A DNA stretch of 64,000 nt from Setophaga petechia. Taxonomy: Eukaryota > Chordata > Aves > Passeriformes > Parulidae. The notes below the pieces were generated by a model that was not told the DNA's origin, did not search any database, and was given only the letters and a program-made list of their open reading frames with translations. The translations under genes and the position numbers were made by a program. The DNA lies in the NCBI GenBank assembly GCA_024362935.1, contig JANCRA010000003.1, forward strand, positions 7,058,001-7,122,000. Direction: 5' to 3'. Positions 43,701-48,900 of this stretch are shown here, piece after piece; positions within the stretch are counted from its first letter, which is position 1; every line of letters starts with the position of its first letter.

Positions 43701-45902
43701 AAATGCCAGCAGGTTTGGCCAACAAGCCTTGTTTTCACACAGATCAAGCACAGGGCTGTGCTTACCTCCAGAGGCAAACCACATCCCACGAGGTGAAATG
43801 GCTCTGAAAGGAAAGGCAGTTTAGGGAAAAATGAGATACATTTGCCAGCTGTGCCAAAGGAAGTGCAGGAGGGGATTCTGCACTGCTGAAGAAGGCACCC
43901 TGGAAGCAGTCTGTGGCTACTCCCCAGGTTCTTTTCTGTTACCCTGGGGTAAAATCAGACACTCCTGATCACACAATCACATGCACAATCACAAACACAG
44001 ACACTCCTGCAAAGCTCCTAACCCACACAGAGAGATCCTCAGTCTGACATGAGTCCAGCTCTAAATGTGCTGTTTCTCCTGCCCTGAACACAACATTGCT
44101 TTTCTTTCCAGGGTCCTGCAGCTGGTTTTCTCAAGGATCCCATAAAAGCAATTTTAGAGCTTGTTCAAACTTCTGATCCTGAGGGGATGAAGATAGCACT
44201 TCTGCCCATTCTAAAAGAATTTCCTGACCTCAGGTAATGTCTTTGATTGCTTTGACTTCTGTATTTTCTTACATGATTACTTGAAATCAGAAGACCTACA
44301 GCAATATTAGTCCTGTGATACTTTTGCAGTGTGTTGGGCCAGGCACAGTGACCCTTTGAATGTACTCACTGGTGTCTGGTTTATACCCTTGTCAGACATG
44401 AACTGCTGAAGTTGAGATGTCCTCCTGTAAAGGTGGAGGATGGATGAAATTGCTGTCAACAAAGCAGAAATGCTGTGGAAAAGTACTACCTTAATGCAGA
44501 ATTTACAGGAGCATATGTGTCAAATGTAGGTTTCAAGAACATCCTTAATTTGGGCATTTCATAACTTCCAAACACTTGGCTTTTGGCTTCAACACCTCAC
44601 CACACCTTCCTATTTTCAGAAGTTTCTAGATGTATTCAGCAGGAATATACACTTGTATTTCTTACAGAAAATTTAACAGAATTGAAACACAAGTTTTACT
44701 AGGAAGGAGAGATCTTGGATAACTGCATTTTTTCCAAAGCCTGTGGTTTACTGCATCTGTCTTTTGTTCTGATGTGCTGTGCCTGTGTTTTTCAACTTAA
44801 CATGATTGCAGTGTAAAACTCTCTGTCACAGGATGCTCTGAAGGCCAAAAGTGTGAATACCTTCAAATGTGGGGCAGACAATTTGTGGCAGATAATTACT
44901 TCAGTGCTTATTCAACATGACAATCATCATATAAACCTGCAGCAAGGGGAGTCTCTAGACTTCTCTAGGAAGGACTGCTATAGGCAAAGAAAAAAAAATA
45001 AAAAGAAAGACAAAGAGATTATATTATGCTTCATCTGGTTTCTTACTTTTTTTTACTTTACTACTTTTGAAGATGCTATTGAGCTAAAAAGCTGCTTATC
45101 TGATACAGCATAGCAATGATACATACATATATATATATCTATGTACATGTATATACATAGTGTAGGAAGTGGGCATAAAAAGTCTGAGAAGACCCAGATC
45201 TTAGAGGAGGTCATCCTGGTGTGAGTGGAAGCACTGTTGCTGACTAAAACAGATTTCTCTGTTTCAAACTGTTTGGCTTGGAAAAATTTGCCTTATATCC
45301 AATACAGTATGTCCCTGCTGAGGGAAACAGTGCTCTGTAGAACACAAATCCTGTAACCTTCCAGATGAACAAGAATTGTCTCCATTTGAGGGGAGAAAAG
45401 ATATAAAAAATGCCTCCAAATGGTCAAATGTAGAGTTATCTGAAACCTATTAGGATAGATACAGGTCTTTTTCTAGGAATAACCTAAACTGAACATTTTC
45501 AGTACTTCAGGGGGATGCTGTGGGCTCTGGGCTTGGGACCCATGAGCTCAGCCCTGTCCCACACAGCTCTTGGGATATGGCCCCCCCCTTAGATAGCCAG
45601 AGGGTGTCAAAAAGCAGCTTCCAGTCTTTGGTCTGGTCCAGCAAAACTCAGGCATAGGAAACAAATGTTTGGGTTTTTTTCTTGGCTCATTCACTTACTG
45701 TCCTCTTGTCCTTTTGGAAAGGAAGGAACATCTGAGTGCTGTGCTGGACATCAAAGATTCGCTCAGCCGAGAAGACAGAGCTGCTCTCTTGAAGGCATTT
45801 CATGATAATTGCAGGGAATCGGAAACAGAAGCGAATTTGCTTTTTGCAGATATAGAAGTAAAACCTAGAAAATGTGGACTCTGTGGCTGCCTCTGCTGTT
45901 AG
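19439..45902 (+). CDS. TNFAIP2: Sec6/EXOC3-family protein, TNFAIP2 (M-Sec)-like, split gene
   Basis: Ten coding exons are recognised: 19439-19724, 21061-21655, 33583-33657, 35782-35882, 36876-36968, 38265-38397, 39342-39452, 40888-41103, 44112-44233 and 45722-45902. Together they give about 637 residues; from memory the mammalian TNFAIP2 is about 650. Family knowledge: TNFAIP2/M-Sec is a cytosolic protein related to exocyst subunit Sec6, induced by TNF and retinoic acid, that works with RalA and the exocyst in membrane protrusions and tunnelling nanotubes. The sequence shows a lysine-rich N-terminus, helical Sec6-like repeats, and a C-terminal 'HLSAVLDIKDSLS' segment typical of the family. 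Eight of the nine recognised junctions keep phase. Exon 2 ends in phase 2 while exon 3 must start in phase 0, so an exon corresponding to the 'LLPP...LE...W' region of TNFAIP2 is missing from my model. The second intron holds an antisense provirus. The close paralogue EXOC3L4 or an avian TNFAIP2-like copy remains possible. Confidence 0.75.
19725..21060 (+). other. Intron 1
   Basis: Bounded by GTAACC and TCTGTTACAG. Nothing else recognised. Confidence 0.7.
21061..21655 (+). CDS. TNFAIP2: TNFAIP2-like exon 2: start of Sec6-like region
   Basis: This 595-bp exon is the largest and the clearest coding signal in the window. After joining to exon 1 it reads EETICRFIEQGKFLEACDQI and continues through two helical blocks to IYEWIIKMYK. 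Features matching TNFAIP2 are the N-terminal helix pairs with 'LY.LL...W' spacing, a central 'LKQHLSHLEGTFLPSLE' segment and a 'VTYARCCHASLCSHLATL' helix corresponding to the 'AAYAESYHQQFAAHL' region of the human protein. It starts after a TCTGTTACAG acceptor and ends at AAAAG|GTATGC in phase 2. The next exon in this phase was not found. Confidence 0.9.
21656..23125 (+). other. Intron 2, part left of the provirus
   Basis: No coding exon with the needed phase-2 acceptor was recognised. Candidate acceptors at about 21696 and 21808 run into stops or show no family resemblance. The open frame at 22405-22629 is not family-like. Confidence 0.55.
23126..23130. repeat. Left target-site duplication of the provirus
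   Basis: AACAG directly precedes the left LTR and is repeated exactly at 29703-29707 directly after the right LTR. A 5-bp duplication marks the integration event. Confidence 0.9.
23132..23165. repeat. Perfect 12-bp hairpin at the U5 end of the 3' LTR
   Basis: GAAATAAAACTC (23132-23143) and GAGTTTTATTTC (23154-23165) are exact reverse complements around a 10-base loop. One arm contains AATAAA in viral sense. The same structure is in the other LTR at 29062-29095. Confidence 0.85.
23516..23522 (-). promoter_or_regulatory. TATA box in 3' LTR
   Basis: TATAAAA on the minus strand within the LTR. If active here, it would drive transcription toward exon 2 of the host gene in antisense. Confidence 0.55.
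23772..23784 (-). promoter_or_regulatory. Polypurine tract of the provirus
   Basis: In viral sense the bases just before the 3' LTR are a purine run ending AAAAGAGGGGGGTC. This is the expected place and composition for the primer of plus-strand DNA synthesis. Confidence 0.85.
23785..24459 (-). pseudogene. env: env remnant, transmembrane (TM)-like portion
   Basis: A minus-strand frame of 231 codons (23764-24459) encodes a heptad-rich stretch (LNRIIRLQAVLEIKNAI), a Trp-rich pre-membrane segment (SSWWDNLGIFKKEVWEKV), a strong membrane span (LVKLLCLLCLFLCFIKIVVL) and a basic tail. That order fits the C-terminal part of a retroviral envelope TM subunit. The usual CX6CC motif and the conserved immunosuppressive-peptide sequence of gammaretroviral TM proteins are not evident, so it is divergent or decayed. 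Its last codons run through the polypurine tract into the LTR. It is out of frame with the SU-like piece upstream; the frames appear to swap at an eight-base A run (24422-24429). Called env mainly from position and membrane topology. Confidence 0.6.
24386..24900 (-). pseudogene. env: env remnant, surface (SU)-like portion, frameshifted
   Basis: Two overlapping minus-strand frames, 24691-24900 and 24386-24718, together look like a broken SU region: Cys- and Trp-rich words (DCWWCSGEP, RACSECYQPL, EAWLCFEYDA) and possible N-glycosylation sites such as NGS. They switch frame near 24700 at a short A run. No signal peptide or furin site is obvious, so the N-terminus is probably lost or diverged. 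No intact envelope protein can be made from this copy. Confidence 0.5.
24901..25206 (-). other. Provirus region between pol and env
   Basis: Short minus-strand frames only. It may hold the decayed start of env and the splice acceptor for an env mRNA, but nothing can be assigned. Confidence 0.4.
25207..25920 (-). pseudogene. pol: pol remnant: end of integrase only, with stops and shifts
   Basis: In viral sense it begins near 25920 with an integrase core fragment (PRYGMVNTIDSDRGPHF), which includes one catalytic Asp in the SDRG context, followed at once by an in-frame TGA. A 'TPWHPQSSG' segment around the catalytic Glu follows in line, then another stop; the text resumes in a different frame (ALLRIRIRPRSDIRISPYEM, then GDWVLIKSWNAG and the GPFQVLLIT...GWTHITRIKGP tail typical of the gammaretroviral GPY/F module). 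The C-terminus adds a Pro/Gly/Asp-rich repeat of the form SPxGTGPDT. The N-terminal zinc domain, the first catalytic Asp and all of reverse transcriptase and RNase H are absent. It is non-functional. Confidence 0.85.
25980..26270 (-). pseudogene. pro: Retroviral protease remnant with altered active site
   Basis: This 96-codon frame overlaps the end of gag and lies in a different frame from it. It contains FKVGPLNEEFEFLVDTEPDKSC, where LVDT marks the aspartic-protease active site, but the conserved Gly of Asp-Thr-Gly is Glu. That change is expected to abolish catalysis. The frame ends at a TAG (25980-25982). Just beyond, another frame reads GVEIVPREGRMVV, which resembles sequence following the protease in related viruses; a deletion junction then joins to integrase at about 25910-25925. 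In gammaretroviruses protease is made by read-through of the gag stop codon; here a one-base shift would prevent that. Confidence 0.8.
26260..28035 (-). CDS. gag: Retroviral Gag polyprotein, intact
   Basis: An uninterrupted frame of 591 codons from the ATG at 28035. Initiation there gives MGGCNSKKT, with Gly2 and Ser6 placed for N-myristoylation; an ATG five codons upstream (28050) would mask this. Domains in order: matrix (about 1-110, with PLGELLEKWDLTED and MIHYCVEVWPEL), a proline-rich linker with a PPPY late-budding motif at 139-142, capsid (from about 265, VGGVGFVNTPLTASEV), a charged region, and nucleocapsid with one CCHC zinc finger at 554-567 (C-X2-C-X4-H-X4-C). One finger and PPPY are gammaretrovirus-like; the length is somewhat above murine leukaemia virus Gag (about 540). 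It ends with TAG followed by a G-rich stretch, like the read-through context of that genus. Intact gag beside wrecked pol suggests it is or was recently useful. Confidence 0.93.
   Translation of the reverse strand: MGGCNSKKTGKRLRNIPLGSPLGELLEKWDLTEDTKGLDKIKMIHYCVEVWPELEMQGGWPWCGTRDKWICQQLSNYLTARGDTDPEQLLYVDCWLKNAIEDKEVQICKVQKKKDGNEGGEAEIGKRWDPLDYLPPAAPPPYNPLAQAPPMAGPVLPPAAIPLPPPQIPPSTPSATPQVTTPPAAFSTPSLTSPNNSFPPTIAVPLPPPSWDTNASLSGTPADLQKVQGNSDIPQTSLASEDGPYCGTRSKTSKTERLFPLREVPMGGAVGGVGFVNTPLTASEVRGFKKELGHLVEDPVGIANQVDQFLGPNIYTWGEMNSILNILFSSEEVQMIRAAGIRLWERDNRPGPQVQSGEQKLPLTDPNWNPNQEEGRKAMMEYRSLMIRGIKESVPKGTNTKLAFEGTQEKDETPAAWLNRLKRNFQLYSRIDPDTTEGQMLLKVQYVTKSWPDIRRKLEKIEEWQNRDINELLREALKVYLRRDEEKAKAKARIMVAVARESGGASNSIPRSKVVKDSVGWVGPPPGGGKDRPLRQSGTREMERPQTSESEKRCSYCEEAGHIRRFCKKLSLDVAIAREQDNLKRVLRGDD
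28158..28685 (-). other. Open frame across the leader repeats (uORF?)
   Basis: An ATG at 28685 opens a 175-codon frame in viral sense, between primer binding site and gag. It consists mostly of a very basic 29-residue repeat, read in part as GFGQPHKPCRHIKSWRRRPG, present five times. The frame survives because the repeat length (87 bp) is a multiple of three and contains no stop in this frame; a plus-strand frame is open through the same repeats for the same reason. No protein family is recognised. It may be a chance frame, but if translated it would precede gag on the genomic RNA. Confidence 0.35.
28204..28638 (-). repeat. Five 87-bp tandem repeats in the proviral leader
   Basis: Exactly 435 bases, five units, starting at 28204, 28291, 28378, 28465 and 28552. 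Units differ at few sites: the first has 'tccttcgcc' where the others have 'tcctgcgcc', and a C/T site varies as cgc, cgt, cgt, cgc, cgt. Each unit holds short dyads (CCTGGC...GCCAGG; CCCGAA...TTCGGG; GCCTGCAGGGC), so viral RNA would fold into a string of similar stem-loops. The position between primer binding site and gag is where packaging and dimerisation signals lie in gammaretroviruses; that role is inferred. Confidence 0.93.
28639..29040 (-). other. Proviral 5' leader, GC-rich part
   Basis: This segment lies between the primer binding site and the tandem repeats. It is richer in G, C and CpG than the host DNA and carries no convincing gene. A major splice donor and packaging elements would be expected here but cannot be fixed by eye. 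Confidence 0.6.
29041..29058 (-). promoter_or_regulatory. Primer binding site, tRNA-Pro
   Basis: In viral sense TGGGGGCTCGTCCGGGAT lies two bases after the 5' LTR. It is identical to the 18-base proline-tRNA site used by murine leukaemia viruses, so first-strand synthesis would have been primed by tRNA-Pro. Confidence 0.95.
29062..29095. repeat. Perfect 12-bp hairpin at the U5 end of the 5' LTR
   Basis: The same GAAATAAAACTC / GAGTTTTATTTC arms as in the other LTR, ending three bases before the primer binding site region. In genomic RNA it would form a stem just upstream of the tRNA primer. Confidence 0.85.
29446..29452 (-). promoter_or_regulatory. TATA box of the 5' LTR
   Basis: TATAAAA followed by ACCCC on the minus strand, about 250 bases into the LTR in viral sense. 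It is the only good TATA match I see in the LTR. Confidence 0.6.
29703..29707. repeat. Right target-site duplication of the provirus
   Basis: AACAG, identical to 23126-23130. Confidence 0.9.
29708..33582 (+). other. Intron 2, part right of the provirus
   Basis: No family-like exon was found in the required phase. It ends in a strong pyrimidine-rich acceptor (CATTTCCTTTTGTCATTTAG). Open frames at 30178-30543 and 30486-31025 do not resemble Sec6 proteins. Confidence 0.55.
33583..33657 (+). CDS. TNFAIP2: TNFAIP2-like exon 3
   Basis: The 25 codons include TEVGKALKEAFDTGKPPWAD and end AAVIE. Only the phase-0 reading is open; the other two frames contain stops. It has a strong acceptor and a GAG|GTAAAC donor. 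It matches the stretch before the 'DIIQ' motif in TNFAIP2. Exon 2 ends in phase 2, so these two cannot be joined directly. Confidence 0.8.
33658..35781 (+). other. Intron 3
   Basis: Contains a perfect 17-bp tandem duplication (35200-35233). No gene seen. Confidence 0.7.
35200..35233. repeat. 17-bp tandem duplication
   Basis: Two exact copies of 'tggcacagcccacctcc' at 35200-35216 and 35217-35233. Confidence 0.88.
35782..35882 (+). CDS. TNFAIP2: TNFAIP2-like exon 4
   Basis: Reads IITEKTEAARRVSESLGEKA and ends CLQECLRFLE plus two bases (phase 2). It corresponds to the 'DIIQITSQAQAKA...' helix and the following 'LPAFL' helix in TNFAIP2. Acceptor ATCCACAG, donor AG|GTAGGA. Confidence 0.85.
35883..36875 (+). 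other. Intron 4
   Basis: No features recognised. Confidence 0.7.
36876..36968 (+). CDS. TNFAIP2: TNFAIP2-like exon 5
   Basis: Joined in phase it reads SYEDEVRSFIQLDGCPQIYS and ends LQILESCCLL plus two bases. It corresponds to the 'SYQRAFNEFLE...ANINNC' region of TNFAIP2. Acceptor TTAATTTAG, donor CAG|GTTAGA. Confidence 0.85.
36969..38264 (+). other. Intron 5
   Basis: No features recognised. Short open frames here lack family resemblance. Confidence 0.7.
38265..38397 (+). CDS. TNFAIP2: TNFAIP2-like exon 6
   Basis: Encodes TVWYKLTYICSVSSEQNVKV through MEDDIMEHFLQTITTKVR and ends in phase 0 at AGG|GTATGG. The preceding acceptor is a strong poly-T tract and AACAG. Confidence 0.85.
38398..39341 (+). 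other. Intron 6
   Basis: No features recognised. Confidence 0.7.
39342..39452 (+). CDS. TNFAIP2: TNFAIP2-like exon 7
   Basis: The 37 codons begin GTLKDHFKKCDSGFDHILES and end GKKKPDIYE. 'GFDHILESLKQNF' aligns with 'GFDTLLQNLHEDL' of TNFAIP2. Acceptor TTTTCCTCAG, donor GAG|GTAAGA, both phase 0. Confidence 0.88.
39453..40887 (+). other. Intron 7
   Basis: Holds a CR1 fragment (about 39525-39810). The last 50 bases (from about 40837) are open and family-like in the frame of exon 8, so the true exon boundary may lie further left; see findings. Confidence 0.6.
39525..39812 (+). mobile_element. CR1 LINE 3'-end copy
   Basis: It contains the typical avian CR1 tail words in order: 'ttaggaggaagttctttgctg', 'gttgcccagagacactg', 'atgccccatctatggaagtg', 'ggaaggtgtccctgctcatg', 'gaactagatgatctttaa' and 'cttccaactcaaactattct'. 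Plus orientation, same as the host gene. Only the last 290 or so bases are present, with moderate divergence from the family pattern. Confidence 0.85.
40888..41103 (+). CDS. TNFAIP2: TNFAIP2-like exon 8
   Basis: The 72 codons begin VWLSLAQCREVNLGIFALEQ and end MMQTIFKECL. 'ALVKAVNAIIITEYMQALL' aligns with 'ALHLHLVKEYIIQL' of TNFAIP2. The start was chosen because GGTACAG|GTG is the only acceptor that keeps phase with exon 7. The open frame, however, extends left to about 40837 and there contains a Trp that aligns without gaps to the human protein, so the 5' boundary is uncertain. The donor is TTA|GTAAGT, phase 0. Confidence 0.75.
41104..44111 (+). other. Intron 8
   Basis: 3 kb with no gene or clear repeat recognised. 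Overlapping frames around 41419-41720 and 43460-43824 show no domains. Confidence 0.65.
44112..44233 (+). CDS. TNFAIP2: TNFAIP2-like exon 9
   Basis: Encodes GPAAGFLKDPIKAILELVQT through ALLPILKEFPDL plus two bases. It aligns with the 'LAEIIRLQDPSAIKIEV...YPDF' segment near the C-terminus of TNFAIP2. Acceptor CTTTCCAG, donor CAG|GTAATG. Confidence 0.88.
44234..45721 (+). other. Intron 9
   Basis: Contains a short TA-rich microsatellite (about 45119-45162). No gene recognised. Confidence 0.7.
45119..45162. repeat. TA/CATA microsatellite
   Basis: A 44-bp run of 'acatacatatatatatat' type, ending 'gtatatacata'. Confidence 0.8.
45722..45902 (+). CDS. TNFAIP2: TNFAIP2-like last coding exon, Cys-rich tail
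   Basis: Reads KEHLSAVLDIKDSLSREDRA and continues to the stop TAG (45900-45902). The 'HLSAVLDIKDSLS' part aligns with the 'HLSAILAIKGNLS' C-terminal helix of human TNFAIP2. The final residues, KPRKCGLCGCLCC, contain five Cys in ten residues preceded by basic residues. This is not in the human protein as I recall it and suggests S-acylation or another membrane attachment. Acceptor TTTTGGAAAG is weak in pyrimidines but phase-correct. Confidence 0.85.
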
Positions 45903-48900
45903 CAAAGGTGGGTGTGTGTGAGTGTGCTTGTGTGTAAGGTGGACCTGCCCAGGCACACTTCTTACAGGGAGGTGGAGCTGTAGCCTCACGTCCCCAGGGC
46001 CCTCCTTGCTCCATGCACTGGCTCTACTTCCCTTTCTCTCCTGCAGGCTTCCACACCCTGCAGGATCGTGTTGGAGGTGGTGCAGGGTGCTGAATTCTTA
46101 GATGAGTGATTCAGGTTACAGCAGGGACAAAGGAGAAGACAGGGCTGGCTCTTCCTCCCCATCTTTCACTCCTGTCTGTGTGTCCCTGCAGCAAGGTCTC
46201 TCTGCAGCATCCCCTCCCTCCCAGCTCTTACCCTCTGCCTGGGCACGGGCAGGTGCTGTTGCCTCCTAGCAGGATAAGCCAAGGAGGATCCTCTCTGTGA
46301 TCCTCCTGCTTCTCTGGTGCCAAGGAGAGGGATATGTGAGCCCCACCATGACAGCTACATTAATTAAACCAGGCTTGGCCCCATTTAGCTGACTGTGCTG
46401 TGCTGTGAGAGCCAGAGGCAAGCGTGCCCACGGTGTACTGGCAGAAGCAGCAGCTGATGGCAGAAGGGAGGAGGGTTAAAAACAGAGGGATGACTGGCAC
46501 TGCAAGGAGTTAAATCCAGTGGTGAGAATTGCCAAGACTCATTTGGGGTACTTGCAGTCACCTTTCAGTCTCCCAAGAGAATCCTTCATAATCACAAATG
46601 AGTATTTTTATTTTTTTTTGTGAGGGGGAGGGGGCCAGTTACAGCAGATTTCAAAGTTAAGCAGTTCCTCATGGATTTAAAATACTGCTTAGTGGAGAAC
46701 ATGCAGCTATTTTCTTTACTTTAAATAATTGACAACTTCTTGCTAGTCCAAAGTTATCCAGCTCCAGCTCAGAGGTAGAGAATTTTGTTCTATGTTGGCC
46801 AGGTCAGAGCCCTTAGCCATCAGAAATTATCCTGCTCAGTCAATAACTACAGATTGTCAGCAGTTACCTTCTGTTGCATAAGCTGACTAGACTGAGGTTG
46901 AGAAGCACAGTCCCTTTCCTCCTCCCCTCTCAGGTGTCACTATTTATTTATAGTTACCCATGTTAGTAGATCAGGGATGAGGTATGCAGGACTCTGCCCT
47001 CCAGGCACAGGCAGACAGCAGGCTGCCCTGGTAGCAAGGGAGAGAAAGCAATTAGAGAAACAATTAATAAGCACAAAAGCTTCCCCTCCTAATGAAAACT
47101 GATTCTGATATAACGAACTGGCTGTCAGGCACCCATGTTTATACCCTGCTTTAAAGAAATTACCCATAGTGTCACTTTTGCTTTAGTAAAGGTATCGAGG
47201 AACAAGTTTTTAGAGCCTTGTAAGTCCCTGAATCTCCTGTTTGCTGAAATTCCTTGGGTAAACAGGCTCCCAAATCCCAGCAGACCCAGCTGAGCGTGCA
47301 GTGTGGTGGACACACATGCCTAGCACAGTTTGGTGGTCTCACCCCAGTTCAGGGATATCAGTAAAGGTGAAATCAGTTATGGGATGTGCCACCTTCCTCC
47401 TTCCATGCCAGCCCTGTGATTTTGCTGCCATGCTCTGGAGTGTGACATGTAGGCTCTCTGAGAACCAGCTGCTTCCTCCTAGCCAGAAACACATTTCTCC
47501 CTCCTGGATATGGAGGTGGCAGGACTTTGGAAAAGCACTGGTTTTGGTTGTTTCATGTTAGCACGAAATGTCCTTGCAGAAGAGGAGTGAGAAGGTTTGG
47601 CTGGGGAGAGCAGGCAGCAGTGGGGGTGCTGCCCATGGATTGTTTAGCCCAGGAAGAGAGGATTTCAGCAGGTAAGTGTGGATACAGCTCCATGCAAGAG
47701 TGTGCACAGGATGGATGGTTCTGCTGTTTGACTTGTGCACATGTTCTGATGAGTGCTATTTAACTACCCAGCTTTTTTCTTGCCTTCCCTTAGGCCTGCT
47801 GGGAGAAACACGAAGCCTTGCTCTGCTGTGCCATCGTCTGCAACCACAGCTCCTTGAAAGCTTCACATGCAGCTGGATGCATGCAGAAGCCCGTCAGCCA
47901 TGGAAGACAAAATTTTTGCACTTTTGCAGGAAAACCATGAGGCTCAAATCCCAATCTTATATGTAAAGGCCAGAAGGAAGATGAATGGGATATGGTTGAA
48001 AGACATTTCTTCAAGATTTCCTAGAGATTGCCATTCAGCTGAGTCCTGGTGGTTATTCCCAGGATGTGGCAAGTGTGGAGGAGGGTTTCCTCTCACTAAA
48101 TTCCTCTCTGTTTCCACCCCTTGTTCCATGAAATCTCCAATGAAACCAGGGAATTCTGCACCACATGGTGTTCCAGCATTGCAACCTCCCAAGGGATCCA
48201 AGACTTCTGTTAGGGAATATTGCCTGGCTGATTGTGCTGGCAATGCCTGCAGGTCTAGGTGCCTCAGTTTACCCCCCAAAGCCTGACGTGCACCAGGAGG
48301 GTGCAGAAGAGCTGCCTCTTCCCTCTCACATGAAGCCTGTGACCTGCTTTGGGGCAGCCTGCCATGGTGAGGTGTGGGATGGGGAGCTCTTCCTGTATGA
48401 GTTTTACAGCTGGCTCAAGAGCATAATCTTGCATTAATTTTTATACCTCGGTTACTGGAAATTTCCTCTTGGAGAGGAAGAAGAAAACCTCATGGGAAGC
48501 AGGCAGTAAACGCAGCTGTTTGTCCCAGCCTCTGGGCAAGGTCTTTGTTAGTTTTCAGATGTAAATAGGCAGTTCTGAAGGAAAAACACTGATTTTTCAT
48601 CCTGCTTATCTATGGACTGGTCACAGGCCCCAAGTGGGATGTGCTTCAAGGCCCTCCTTTGCTATTGTGTGAATACAGGCCATTACTGCTCCTCTTTGAC
48701 ACCACAACCAAGCAAAAACCTCTAGCTCAGATATGCCAGTGCTTTTCTGAGCAGCCATTCCTCCTTGAGTCTGCAACCCTCACAAGGAGAAGGAAAATTT
48801 GTGCATAACCTGTCAATGAGTGTAGCAGGGCACATGTCATGCCCTGGTACCCTGAGAAGTGCAGGCCCAGCTGGGCGCAGCCACATTCTGCAGTGCTGTG

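Noticed and set aside
47867..48286. 139-codon plus-strand frame beyond the TNFAIP2-like gene
   Set aside because: No motif, and no convincing acceptor/donor pair in phase.
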